In this document: positions 1-7,166 of the stretch, one piece after another | How the letters are laid out: every line of letters starts with the position of its first letter | How positions within the stretch are numbered: position 1 is the stretch's first letter | Source of the DNA: Bacteroidota bacterium | GTDB lineage: Bacteria > Bacteroidota > Bacteroidia > AKYH767-A > 2013-40CM-41-45 | Assembly: GCA_016720655.1 (NCBI GenBank) | Contig: JADKKE010000033.1 | Coordinates: 180,217-244,216 of the forward strand | Direction of reading: 5' to 3' | DNA: 64,000 nt | Program-made: the position numbers and the translations under genes | The notes under the pieces: generated by a model | Database searches by the model: none | What the model was told of the DNA's origin: nothing | What the model saw: the letters and a program-made list of their open reading frames with translations, nothing else

Positions 1-2
1 AT

Positions 3-314
3 GGTCACTTTACAATAGGGATTGATCAACACATCAACGACTTGAAAAATATGTTCGTCTATGCACCCGATACGCGAATCAGGCAACATCCAATTCGCTT
101 TGGTTCCGGAAACATGACCTGTGTAACGGGGGTTATGACTGGCACTTTTAGCAAATCCATGCCGATTGGGAATGGAAAAACCATTCAGCCGACTGGTAAA
201 TCCTTTAGCATTCCAATGTGCACTGTCGGAATTTGGAAGACAGGTGTGATGATTGAAGAATTTCTTTTTTGGGACAATCATGCTTTTATGAAACAAATTG
301 GAATTTTAAAATAA
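3..314 (+). CDS. SnoaL-like / ester cyclase family protein, C-terminal part
   Basis: The reading frame is open from the window edge, so the N-terminus is missing and about 103 residues remain. The visible part has the usual end of a SnoaL-like (NTF2-fold) ester cyclase: a central MTGTFSKSMPIGNGKTIQPT stretch (the 'GTF..P...GK...PTGK' strand pair), then PMCTVGIWK and a closing FLFWDNHAFMKQIGIL, which is the common 'EEYLFWDN..F..QIG' ending of Bacteroidota members. The fold is a small alpha+beta barrel; substrates in such stand-alone members are generally unknown, so no reaction is claimed. An in-frame ATG at 42 is internal, since the conserved sequence continues upstream of it. The next gene (YceI) starts 18 bases downstream on the same strand, so they are probably co-transcribed. 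Family assignment is from motif recognition only. Confidence 0.7.
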   Translation, partial: GHFTIGIDQHINDLKNMFVYAPDTRIRQHPIRFGSGNMTCVTGVMTGTFSKSMPIGNGKTIQPTGKSFSIPMCTVGIWKTGVMIEEFLFWDNHAFMKQIGILK

Positions 315-332
315 CAATTAAAAACACAATCC

Positions 333-919
333 ATGATATTAGATGCAACAATGGAAGACAAAAGGGAAAAATGGGCAATTGATATGGCTCACAGTGAACT
401 CTCGTTCAATTAAAGCATCTCATGATTGCTCATGTAAAGGGATCTTTTAAAAGTTTCGATGCAAGCATTTATACAACTGGAAAAGATTTTTCGAGTGCAG
501 AAATCGATATTTGGATTGACCCGGCTTCAATTTCAACGGGGGATGAAAAAAGAGACGAACATTTGAAAGGGCCTGATTTTTTTGATGTCCTCAATCATCC
601 TCAAATTGCTTTTACTTCTGAAACAATCGGAGAAGCAGACTCAAATGGTAACCATGAACTCTGGGGTGAATTGAGAATGAAAGGAATTAAGAAGAACCTG
701 AAACTCAATGTTCACTTCGGAGGAATGATGACGGATCCATGGGGCAATGAAAAAGCAGGTTTCACTGTGACCGGTGTGATCAATCGAAATGAATGGGGGC
801 TTATCTGGAATACCACCATTGAGACTGGCGGAATTTTGGTGAGCGAGGAAGTGAAAATTTCTTGTGAACTTGAATTGACGATGGTAAACCAGAAAGATCT
901 TTCAATGGTATTGGAATAA
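333..919 (+). CDS. YceI-family protein, frameshifted near its N-terminus
   Basis: YceI proteins are lipocalin-like beta-barrels that bind polyisoprenoid-type lipids. The continuous frame runs 422-919 (165 residues) and begins inside a conserved block. Reading from the ATG at 333 gives WAIDMAHSELSFN, the canonical YceI start, then a stop; one base later in phase the sequence gives KHLMIAHVKGSF, the canonical continuation. A single missing base at about 410-413, beside a short T/A run (aattaaag), would restore one protein of about 195 residues. Later blocks fit the family: DKRDEHLKGPDFFD, PQIAFTSETI, GELRMKGIKK and a closing EVKISCELELTMV. There is no obvious signal peptide. Either a consensus deletion or a recent mutation explains the break; the conserved flanks favour the first. 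Confidence 0.8.
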
Positions 920-1074
920 ACCTTGAATTTCATTTTCCAAAATTTATTTACTGCTGAGGAATTAGTGATTGGTTGAAATCTCTCCTATTTCGTCTATTCG
1001 ATTAGTCCGTTGAATTGAGCACTTTTATCTTGTTTTTTGAATACACCGGGTTACACGATTGTGTGATATAAAGT

Positions 1075-1138
1075 GTGAATTATGTAACTTATCCTTAAAG
1101 TTATGTAACGGGTTTCATTCTTCCTGTGCTTAATTTTG
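1075..1138 (+). promoter_or_regulatory. Tandem direct-repeat operator A and -7 element
   Basis: GTGAATTATGTAAC at 1075-1088 is followed, with the second ATGTAAC at 1103-1109, by a copy exactly 21 bases downstream. Twenty-six bases after the end of the second repeat lies TTTG (1135-1138) in TAATTTTG, a match to the Bacteroidota -7 consensus TAnnTTTG. The second repeat sits where the -33 box would be. The same layout occurs upstream of 5030, 6028 and 6909. It heads the run of five closely spaced genes starting at 1193. Confidence 0.75.
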
Positions 1139-1192
1139 TTGAATTAAATCATATTTCAGTTCATTCACAATTCAGTTAAAAAAATCAATAAA

Positions 1193-1348
1193 ATGGGAAA
1201 TCTTCTGTATATAATAGCTGTCATTCTGGTGATAAGCTGGTTGATAGGGTTTGTAGGCTTTCATGCCGGTGGAATTATTCATATTCTATTGGTTATTGCC
1301 ATCATTGTGGTTTTGTTAAGCGTTATACAAGGTAGAAAGCCCTTATAA
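1193..1348 (+). CDS. lmo0937-family small membrane protein
   Basis: A 51-residue, almost wholly hydrophobic peptide: MGNLLYIIAVILVISWLIGF, then a glycine/histidine turn (GFHAGGIIH), a second hydrophobic stretch ILLVIAIIVVLL and a short basic tail ending QGRKPL. This is the pattern of the lmo0937 family: two short TM helices around a GG-IHILLVIAIIV core. The function is unknown; the family is often found near stress genes. It follows operator A by 84 bases and precedes the DUF3943 gene by 38 bases, so it is probably the first gene of an operon with the DUF3943 and PAP2 genes. It is too short to be kept by many gene callers, but the family match and its position make it a real gene. Confidence 0.85.
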   Translation: MGNLLYIIAVILVISWLIGFVGFHAGGIIHILLVIAIIVVLLSVIQGRKPL

Positions 1349-1386
1349 GATAAGCGATGTTCGTTTATTGGAGATGAGGCAATGCT

Positions 1387-2955
1387 ATGAGATTTCTTGC
1401 AGTGCTATTAATTTTATGTAGTTTAACATTAACGTTATTTTCTCAACAGAAAGTACCGCAGAAAAAGCAAGCTACATTTCCTTCTGATTCGATAGTACCT
1501 GGTAATAGTTCACCGGAGAAACAGATTAAAAAATCGAAGGAAGAAAAAGTAGAACATTTGTCGGACTCTGTCGGTAATGAGCCGATGCAAAGCAACAGAG
1601 TGGATACCACTGTGCAAAACAAGTATGGCGACCTGCTCAATGACGATTCTATTTATTCAAAAAGGTATCCAATGTGGATTCCGGTTCTTGAGTCTATCGG
1701 ATCAAATGCAATAACGTGGGCTGGAGATCGCTATATTTTGAGAGACGAATATGCCAGGGTTGGATTGAAATCCTGGAAATCCAATTTTAAAAATGGATGG
1801 GAATGGGATGTCGACAGGTTTGGAATAAATTTTATCGGACATCCTTATTCAGGGACACTTACGTTTAATTCAGGTCGTTCCAATGGATACAATTATTTTC
1901 AATCTTTTTCAATTGCGGTAGGGGGGAGTCTGGTGTGGGAATATTTAGGAGAGAATACGCGACCCTCCTACAATGACATCATCAATACACCGGTGAATGG
2001 TGCATTTCTCGGAGAAATATTGTATCGATTAAGTTCGAACATTCTGGATGACCGGACAAGAGGTTTACCGAGAATTTCTCGTGAAATCCTCGCGGGGATA
2101 TTAAATCCTATGCGTGGACTCAACCGAATACTTCAAGGGAAAACGTTCCATAGAACCAACAAGGAAGTCTACCAAAAAGAGCCGCTGAATGTTACTCTTT
2201 ATACCGGGCTGCATTATGTGAATGAGGGTCACAAAGATTTTGGAAAAGGAACAAGAAGTGAATTGTTAAACGCTCAATTCGATTATGGGAACCCATTCGA
2301 AATCCGTTCGAGGAAACCATTTGATTTTTTTAAACTTCGAACCGAGCTTAATTTTGGAGTCGGGCGAAAGATTCTTGATAATGTGACAGGATACGGTATC
2401 TTAACAGGTAAAAACATCAAGCTGAAAAAGCAATCAATCTTGATTGGTTTATTTCAGCACTATGATTATTGGGATAACAAGACTTTTGAGTTGGGTTCGA
2501 TCGCATTTGGCGGTGGACTTTTTTCAAAAATACCACTGAGTAAAACATCAGAAATTTATACAAATATTCACATTGCTGTAATTCCATTTGCCGGCAACAG
2601 CACTCACTTTGGTCCGGATTCTTCTGAATTCAGGGATTATAATTTCGGTGACGGTTTGGAAGGAAAGTTTGAAAGTACAGTTAACATCGGTAAATATGCT
2701 TCAGCATCCTTTGTCTATTATTATTATATCATCAGAACATTTGTTGGAGCAAAGGGAAATAATTATATCGGGATTCTAAAACCCAGAATTACTATTCGAC
2801 TGTACAAGGACCTCAGTATTGGTTTTGAACATTTTGTTTATTACAATGACAGGTACTTACGGGATTTAGCGGCAATTCATTCTGCAAGAACAGAACAAAA
2901 GTTATTTCTTTCACTCTATTTTGAAGACAAGCAAAGAAGAGGCCATTACAATTGA
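1387..2955 (+). CDS. DUF3943 domain-containing outer-membrane protein
   Basis: The 522-residue protein starts with a signal peptide (MRFLAVLLILCSLTLTLFSQ) and has a lysine/serine-rich linker to about residue 80. The DUF3943 core follows, with WEWDVDRFGINFIGHPYSG, GRSNGYNYFQSFSIAVGGSL and WEYLGENTRPSYNDIINTP, then GAFLGEILYRLS. The C-terminal half alternates short strands with aromatic ends (FELGSIAFGGGLF, SASFVYYYYIIRTFVGA, IGFEHFVYYNDRYL), which suggests an outer-membrane beta-barrel. The biochemical role of the family is unknown. The gene ends six bases before the first PAP2 gene, and the pairing suggests a joint envelope lipid or phosphate role, which is inference. Expression is probably driven by operator A, 280 bases upstream. 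Confidence 0.85.
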   Translation: MRFLAVLLILCSLTLTLFSQQKVPQKKQATFPSDSIVPGNSSPEKQIKKSKEEKVEHLSDSVGNEPMQSNRVDTTVQNKYGDLLNDDSIYSKRYPMWIPVLESIGSNAITWAGDRYILRDEYARVGLKSWKSNFKNGWEWDVDRFGINFIGHPYSGTLTFNSGRSNGYNYFQSFSIAVGGSLVWEYLGENTRPSYNDIINTPVNGAFLGEILYRLSSNILDDRTRGLPRISREILAGILNPMRGLNRILQGKTFHRTNKEVYQKEPLNVTLYTGLHYVNEGHKDFGKGTRSELLNAQFDYGNPFEIRSRKPFDFFKLRTELNFGVGRKILDNVTGYGILTGKNIKLKKQSILIGLFQHYDYWDNKTFELGSIAFGGGLFSKIPLSKTSEIYTNIHIAVIPFAGNSTHFGPDSSEFRDYNFGDGLEGKFESTVNIGKYASASFVYYYYIIRTFVGAKGNNYIGILKPRITIRLYKDLSIGFEHFVYYNDRYLRDLAAIHSARTEQKLFLSLYFEDKQRRGHYN

Positions 2956-2961
2956 ATAAAA

Positions 2962-3792
2962 ATGAGAGCGGAGCAATATAAATTATTTCAATTTCTGAAG
3001 ATCGTTATATTGACGTTTGTATTTCTTACTGTAATTGTAAGTCAGGGAAATGCACAGGATACACTTCAGGGAAAGAAATTTACTGACTACAATTTTTCTC
3101 GTTTTACACATGAAACGGGTTTGTTTTTCGTGCAACCAGTAAAATGGAAGGGCGCCGATTGGATCCGTTTCGGAGCAATTGCCATCCTGACGGTTTCGAT
3201 AATTCAGGTTGACAATGATGTCCGAAAACTGGCTCTTGACAATCCGAAGTATGTAAATACGGTACCAATGGAAATTGGTAATCAATGGGGTGGATTTTTT
3301 CTCGTTCCAATTTCCGCTGTGGCATTGTTGACACATGGAACATTAAGTGATAACAATACAACTAAAAAATTAGGATTTGAAATTGCTCAGGCGGCACTAT
3401 ATTCTGAAACCATTTCTTTTATTTCAAAAGGCTGTATTGGGAGATCAAGACCATTTACAAACAGAGGGTTTAACGATTATAAGCCGTTTACTTTTTTTGA
3501 TAGTCCTCAGAATTCATTTCCGGCGGGTCATGTAGATGCAGCATTTGCATTGTCTACCGTTCTGGCGAAGAACACAGATTCCGGTTGGTTGAAGGTTGCC
3601 TCCTATATTCCAGCGGGACTAACCGTTGTATCCCGAATTTATCAAGATGAGCACTGGGCTTCAGACGTTTTTTTAGGAGGCGCAATTGGCTATTTTGTGG
3701 GGAATTGGGTGGTGAATTTACATGAACAAAAAGAATCAACAATTGAATTGACTTCAGTATTCCCTCTTCAAATAAAAATTGCTTTGAATTAA
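2962..3792 (+). CDS. PAP2-family phosphatase (first of a tandem pair)
   Basis: A 276-residue type 2 phosphatidic acid phosphatase-like protein. All three signature motifs are present: KGCIGRSRP at about residue 156 (KX6RP), FPAGH at about 186 (PSGH variant, with Ala for Ser) and SRIYQDEHWASD at about 224 (SRX5HX3D, with the nucleophilic His). The family dephosphorylates lipid phosphates such as phosphatidate or undecaprenyl pyrophosphate at the outer face of the inner membrane or in the periplasm. A signal-peptide-like N-terminus ending GNAQ precedes the domain, unlike six-TM PAP2 enzymes, so this one is probably exported. The gene lies between DUF3943 and a paralogous PAP2 gene with gaps of 6 and 8 bases. 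The substrate cannot be told from sequence. Confidence 0.9.
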   Translation: MRAEQYKLFQFLKIVILTFVFLTVIVSQGNAQDTLQGKKFTDYNFSRFTHETGLFFVQPVKWKGADWIRFGAIAILTVSIIQVDNDVRKLALDNPKYVNTVPMEIGNQWGGFFLVPISAVALLTHGTLSDNNTTKKLGFEIAQAALYSETISFISKGCIGRSRPFTNRGFNDYKPFTFFDSPQNSFPAGHVDAAFALSTVLAKNTDSGWLKVASYIPAGLTVVSRIYQDEHWASDVFLGGAIGYFVGNWVVNLHEQKESTIELTSVFPLQIKIALN

Positions 3793-3800
3793 AATTGAAA

Positions 3801-4646
3801 ATGAAGTTTAAAATTATCATATCACTCTTAATTGCCTTCAGCTTGAATAGCTCTGTCTTTTCTCAAGAGAAGAAAAATGAAGTCACAGCTCCGGAAACAC
3901 CCAAGGAGAAACAATTGGAGAAGAAACTTGGAAAACGCTTATACAGCATTCCTCAATTCGCACACGAAACAATTTTATTTATCAAACAGCCAAGTAAGTG
4001 GAGTGGAACAGATTGGCTAAAGTTGGGTATTGTAACAGCCGCAACCTTTGCTGTGATGCCTTTCGACGAACAGATCACGAATTCTACGCAAGGTGAGCAA
4101 CGATATTATAATAGTGTACCTATTGTTGGTGGAAGAGTTTATGGAGAATGGTATGCGATTGGCGGAGTAGCATCGGTTTTTGGTGTGTATGGTCTTATAG
4201 CGAAGGACACTGCTGCGAAGAAAATAACGATTGAATTGTTGCAAGCCGGACTCTATTCAGAAATAATAACCACTGTATTAAAGGTTGCCATTGGAAGAAA
4301 GAGGCCGGTCGTGACAGAAGATGCATTCTCCTATCGGCCATTCACCCTTCTGGAATACAACTTTCACTCTATGCCCAGCGGCCATACGACAAGTGCATTT
4401 GCCTTATCAACAGTGATGTCGCGGCATGCGAAGTCTGGTACACTTAAGGTTCTGGCTTACATCCCGGCTGGTTTTACCATGTTTTCAAGAATCTACCAGC
4501 ACCAACATTGGTTATCCGATGAAATTTTGGCTGCAGCAATTGGATATTTCGCAGGCAATTGGGTCGTGGATTTACATGAAGGGAGAAGACACAAAATAAA
4601 TGTTACCTCTCTTTATCCACTCGGAGTTTCTTATTCCTTCAATTGA
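3801..4646 (+). CDS. PAP2-family phosphatase (second of a tandem pair)
   Basis: A paralogue of the preceding gene, 281 residues from the ATG at 3801; a TTG six bases upstream could add two residues but is less likely. It has a signal peptide (MKFKIIISLLIAFSLNSSVF), a charged linker, then KVAIGRKRP (about 161), PSGH (about 192) and SRIYQHQHWLSD (about 229), a complete PAP2 active site with the standard PSGH. Shared strings with the first copy (HETxLFxxQPxKWxGxDWx, YIPAGxTxxSRIYQ, AIGYFxGNWVVxLHE) show duplication within this family followed by strong divergence. It probably acts on lipid phosphates in the envelope. It is the fourth gene of the operon headed by operator A. Confidence 0.9.
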   Translation: MKFKIIISLLIAFSLNSSVFSQEKKNEVTAPETPKEKQLEKKLGKRLYSIPQFAHETILFIKQPSKWSGTDWLKLGIVTAATFAVMPFDEQITNSTQGEQRYYNSVPIVGGRVYGEWYAIGGVASVFGVYGLIAKDTAAKKITIELLQAGLYSEIITTVLKVAIGRKRPVVTEDAFSYRPFTLLEYNFHSMPSGHTTSAFALSTVMSRHAKSGTLKVLAYIPAGFTMFSRIYQHQHWLSDEILAAAIGYFAGNWVVDLHEGRRHKINVTSLYPLGVSYSFN

Positions 4647-4718
4647 TCTATAGGATATCAATTTAAAAACACTGCAAACAATATTGAATATAAGTTCACA
4701 AATTAAAATTATACTACG

Positions 4719-4937
4719 ATGAATACTAAAAACACCGGAATTATCCTGATTGTAATTGGGATGATCATGATGATTTATACAGGATTCAATTATGTCACAA
4801 CTAAAAAAGTTGTAGATCTGGGTCCGATTGAAATTAACAAAGAAACAAACCACCCCGTGCAATGGTCGCCGATTATTGGTGGCATACTGTTGGTTGGAGG
4901 CATTGTGCTCCTTTCTACTAGCAAAGGCAAACAATAA
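4719..4937 (+). CDS. Small two-TM membrane protein of unknown function
   Basis: A 72-residue protein with a hydrophobic helix at about residues 7-25 (TGIILIVIGMIMMIYTGF), a polar loop KKVVDLGPIEINKETNHPVQ, a second helix at about 50-66 (IIGGILLVGGIVLLST) and a basic tail. Peptides of this shape, with the loop wording 'VVDLGPIxI', are common in Bacteroidota and I know of no assigned function. It lies 72 bases after the second PAP2 gene on the same strand and just before operator B, so it probably ends the operon that begins at 1193. The short length and conserved loop make it a real gene rather than chance. Confidence 0.75.
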   Translation: MNTKNTGIILIVIGMIMMIYTGFNYVTTKKVVDLGPIEINKETNHPVQWSPIIGGILLVGGIVLLSTSKGKQ

Positions 4938-4943
4938 TGAAGT

Positions 4944-5007
4944 GTGAATCATGTAACAAATTCGAAAAGTTGTGTAACAGTTACTGATGGGAAAGCAAAG
5001 ACCTTTG
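4944..5007 (+). promoter_or_regulatory. Tandem direct-repeat operator B and -7 element
   Basis: GTGAATCATGTAAC at 4944-4957, then GTGTAAC at 4972-4978, again 21 bases apart, and TTTG at 5004-5007, again 26 bases after the second repeat. The 5' extension AAGT before GTGAAT is shared with operator A. It precedes the beta-barrel gene at 5030 by 22 bases. The TA half of the -7 box is lost (GACCTTTG), as expected if the promoter depends on an activator. Confidence 0.75.
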
Positions 5008-5029
5008 GGAAAAGTTTTATACACAGCTT

Positions 5030-5710
5030 ATGAAAAATTTAATCAATAAGACGAATGGGATATTGTTCGCCTGGATTCTCTTAACCGGAAGTATTTCAAC
5101 TGCGAATGCTCAGAAAGCAGAATTCGGAGTGAGGTTAATGCCAACGTTTTCAACCTTCGACTTGAAAACGAGCGGAGGAAATTCAATTAAAGGCGAGGTT
5201 GTTTATGGATTTGGTGTCGGTGCGTTTTTTGGATTTAACTTTACAGATAATGTGGGTATTCAAATAGAAGGGATCTACAATTCAATTAACCAAAAATACA
5301 AAGAGGTTGATGTTGAAAGGAAAGTAAACTTGAGATATGTGAATATTCCATTATTGCTTTCTTTGAATACAGGTAAAAGCCGCGCTGTTAATTTGAATGT
5401 AGTAGCCGGACCACAAATTGGTCTCAGTGTCGGAAGTAGTGTAACCACCACCGGTTCCGACGGTGTTGCGAATTCAAAAGCAGTACTTGCAGTGAAGAAG
5501 GGTGACCTTGGATTGGCATATGGAGCCGGTTTGGATTTCGGTCTTAACTCCAGCCATACGGTTCGCCTTGGACTTGGATTCCGTGGCGTGTTTGGATTGA
5601 TTGACATTAGCGATAACAGTGAAACAATGACTACGGATTCGTATTACATCCTTGATAAAACGAAGATTAAAACATATTCAGGATATCTCGGTCTTTCTAT
5701 TTTATTTTAA
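5030..5710 (+). CDS. Outer-membrane beta-barrel (porin-family) protein
   Basis: A 226-residue protein with a signal peptide ending in ANAQ (residues 1-28), followed by alternating amphipathic strands: EFGVRLMPTFSTFDL, VYGFGVGAFFGFNFTDNVGI, VNLRYVNIPLLLSLN, LNVVAGPQIGLSVG, GLAYGAGLDFGLN, VRLGLGFRGVFGLIDI, and a closing strand YSGYLGLSILF with a terminal aromatic. This matches the Bacteroidota 'outer membrane beta-barrel domain' (PorT-like) family. Typical members have eight strands and serve as small barrels rather than large porins; a transport substrate cannot be inferred. It has its own promoter with operator B and is followed by a hairpin, so it is probably monocistronic and co-regulated with the neighbouring stress genes. 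Confidence 0.85.
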   Translation: MKNLINKTNGILFAWILLTGSISTANAQKAEFGVRLMPTFSTFDLKTSGGNSIKGEVVYGFGVGAFFGFNFTDNVGIQIEGIYNSINQKYKEVDVERKVNLRYVNIPLLLSLNTGKSRAVNLNVVAGPQIGLSVGSSVTTTGSDGVANSKAVLAVKKGDLGLAYGAGLDFGLNSSHTVRLGLGFRGVFGLIDISDNSETMTTDSYYILDKTKIKTYSGYLGLSILF

Positions 5711-5746
5711 ACACCATCATTGCTCATTTGAACAAGCGTTTTTTCT

Positions 5747-5778
5747 GAAAACCTGTTTCTTTAGGGGGACAGGTTTTC
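5747..5778 (+). terminator. Hairpin downstream of the beta-barrel gene
   Basis: The perfect 10-bp stem GAAAACCTGT / ACAGGTTTTC encloses a 12-base loop. The T-tract is part of the stem instead of following it, so this may be a weak or bidirectional terminator. Confidence 0.45.
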
Positions 5779-5910
5779 ACGCATTCAAACCCGATCCAGG
5801 ACAATTGAAGCCATAGATCTTTTGTATGTTGCAAAAAGACATCTCGAAAAATGTTCACTTCCACAGGGCATTAATTTTCACTCGGGAAATCATTAATTTT
5901 ATTTCAATAC

Positions 5911-5974
5911 GTGAATGATGTAAGTCTTTTTAAAAATTATGTAATTCATTTTTGATGAATGTATTGAACCTTTG
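5911..5974 (+). promoter_or_regulatory. Tandem direct-repeat operator C and -7 element
   Basis: GTGAATGATGTAAG at 5911-5924 and ATGTAAT at 5939-5945, 21 bases apart, with TTTG at 5971-5974, 26 bases after the second repeat. It precedes the CsbD-like gene at 6028 by 53 bases. It is the most degenerate of the four sites (last base G or T instead of C). The rest of the 5711-6027 gap holds the hairpin at 5747 and nothing else recognisable. Confidence 0.7.
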
Positions 5975-6027
5975 TATCTGAAGAATCTGACAAAAGCCAA
6001 CGTGAAAAACAGTCAATACAATTTATC

Positions 6028-6210
6028 ATGATGCAAGGGATTAGCGGAAATTGGGAGGAACAAAAAATTGAATTAAAAAAGAGATTTGCTCTTTTGACTG
6101 ACAATGATTTATTGTTTGCTGATGATAGAAAAGCAGAAATGTGGATTAAGCTTGAAACTAAACTTGGGAAGTCGAAAGAGGAATTGCAGAAAATCATGTC
6201 GGCTTTATAG
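6028..6210 (+). CDS. CsbD-like general stress protein, copy 1
   Basis: A 60-residue, charged, probably helical protein: GNWEEQKIELKKRFALLTDN, a middle MWIKLETKLGKSKEEL and a closing QKIMSAL. It follows the CsbD pattern (GNW.Q.K..LK..F..LTD.DL......E....I...LGK.KEEL..I). CsbD-like proteins are induced by general stress in other bacteria; their biochemical role is not established. ATG codons at 6028 and 6031 are both possible starts. It is a paralogue of the gene at 6909 with the same core and the same operator type upstream. A strong hairpin follows at 6234, then the lipoprotein gene, so transcription may stop or be attenuated here. Confidence 0.8.
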   Translation: MMQGISGNWEEQKIELKKRFALLTDNDLLFADDRKAEMWIKLETKLGKSKEELQKIMSAL

Positions 6211-6233
6211 TTGTATGATTGTTGATTAGTATA

Positions 6234-6264
6234 CCGTTTAACGTGAAGCGTTAAACGGTTTTTT
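6234..6264 (+). terminator. Rho-independent terminator after CsbD copy 1
   Basis: A perfect 10-bp stem CCGTTTAACG / CGTTAAACGG with loop TGAAG, followed by six Ts. It lies between the CsbD-like gene and the lipoprotein gene at 6296, so it either ends the first transcript or attenuates a two-gene one. Confidence 0.85.
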
Positions 6265-6295
6265 AAACTAAAAAGAAACTCAAAAAACAGATAAA

Positions 6296-6760
6296 ATGAA
6301 AAAATCAATTTTTACTCTGGCACTACCACTTGGTATAGCCCTAACGGTACTGTCCGCTTGTAGCTCACCGGAACAAAAGGAAGCCGCAGCCCAGGACAAA
6401 GTTCAGGACGCGAAAGAAGAATTAAATACGGTTCAGGCCAATACGAATGCCGAGGAACAAAAAGCGGCCAGTATCGAAGAATGGAAATTATTTAAAAGCG
6501 ATACTGAAATACGGATAGGAAATAATGAAAAGCGAATTGCGGAATTAAAGGACAAAATGAAAAAGCCCGGCAAGACGCTTGACCCTTTGTATAAATCACG
6601 CATCGATGCACTTGAATTGAAAAACCAGGAACTCAAATCAAGGTTGGAAGCATATGAAAAGAATCAAAGCAATTGGGAAACATTCAAACGGGAGTTTAAT
6701 CACGACATGGATGAATTGGGTGTCGCTTTAGCAGACTTTACAGTGGACAATAAGAATTAA
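6296..6760 (+). CDS. Coiled-coil lipoprotein, possibly sll1863-type stress protein
   Basis: A 154-residue protein with a lipoprotein signal peptide whose lipobox is LSAC (Cys22). After the cysteine comes an Ala/Glu-rich helix (KEAAAQDKVQDAKEELNTVQ), then SIEEWKLFKSDTEIRIGNNE, KRIAELKDKM and a long heptad-like segment to residue 135 (LELKNQELKSRLEAYEKNQS, NWETFKREFNHDMDEL). The EEWKxFKxxTExxIxxNExxI wording resembles proteins annotated as the sll1863 stress-response family, a tentative assignment. It is expected to be anchored in a membrane facing the periplasm with a rod-like coiled coil. It follows the CsbD copy and its terminator by 31 bases, and no separate direct-repeat operator is seen in front of it. 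Confidence 0.75.
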   Translation: MKKSIFTLALPLGIALTVLSACSSPEQKEAAAQDKVQDAKEELNTVQANTNAEEQKAASIEEWKLFKSDTEIRIGNNEKRIAELKDKMKKPGKTLDPLYKSRIDALELKNQELKSRLEAYEKNQSNWETFKREFNHDMDELGVALADFTVDNKN

Positions 6761-6807
6761 AAACCATTTAGAAGAAAGATCCGGTCATTTAGCGCCCTTA
6801 TGGAACA

Positions 6808-6871
6808 GTGAATCATGTAAACTTTTAATAGAATCATGTAACACGTCAAAAAGCTATGTTCCCCAACTTTG
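6808..6871 (+). promoter_or_regulatory. Tandem direct-repeat operator D and -7 element
   Basis: GTGAATCATGTAAA at 6808-6821 and GAATCATGTAAC ending at 6842, with ATGTAA starts at 6815 and 6836 (21 bases apart). TTTG lies at 6868-6871, 26 bases after the second repeat. It precedes the second CsbD-like gene by 37 bases. In this site the second half retains GAATC as well as ATGTAAC, which shows that the full repeat unit is about GAATCATGTAAC. Confidence 0.75.
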
Positions 6872-6908
6872 TAGTGTAATAATTCCATTACACTTAATTC
6901 AACAAACC

Positions 6909-7109
6909 ATGACAACTCCAACGCCAATTGTGGCTCCAACTAAAGGCAACTGGACTGAGCAAAAAGCAAAGTTGAAAGAAAAATTTTCAACGTTGACTGA
7001 CGCTGATCTTCAGTATGAAAACGGTAAAAAAGATGAAATGATGGATAAAATCCAAATCAAACTCGGAAAAACGAAGGATGAACTTGCTGCAATTATTGCG
7101 GCCCTTTAA
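6909..7109 (+). CDS. CsbD-like general stress protein, copy 2
   Basis: A 66-residue paralogue of the product at 6028. After a short Thr/Pro-rich start, GNWTEQKAKLKEKFSTLTDA, then GKKDEMMDKIQIKLGKTKDE and a closing LAAIIAAL. The GNWxEQK, LKxxF, LTDxDL and LGKxKxEL positions are shared by both copies. It is predicted to be cytosolic, helical and stress-induced, with unknown molecular activity. It has operator D in front and a good terminator behind, so it is probably a single-gene unit. It is expressed towards the convergent RluF-like gene, whose stop lies 57 bases downstream. Confidence 0.82.
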   Translation: MTTPTPIVAPTKGNWTEQKAKLKEKFSTLTDADLQYENGKKDEMMDKIQIKLGKTKDELAAIIAAL

Positions 7110-7127
7110 TTCTTTTTAATTCGATAC

Positions 7128-7162
7128 AACATCGTGATGCGGTCAGCGTCACGATGTTTTTT
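7128..7162 (+). terminator. Rho-independent terminator after CsbD copy 2
   Basis: A 13-bp stem AACATCGTGATGC / GCGTCACGATGTT with one T-G wobble, loop GGTCA, followed by a T-rich tail. It lies between two convergent genes and could serve both. Confidence 0.85.
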
Positions 7163-7166
7163 CATT

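Noticed and set aside
4572..5024. Minus-strand frame of 150 codons opposite the small TM gene and operator B
   Set aside because: It has no domain and lies opposite the end of PAP2, the two-TM peptide and the operator, all of which have better support.
1075..6871. The ATGTAAC sites as -35 elements of an ECF sigma factor
   Set aside because: ECF promoters do not need two phased repeats, and the TTTG element matches the primary sigma of Bacteroidota; activator sites fit better, though this is not excluded.
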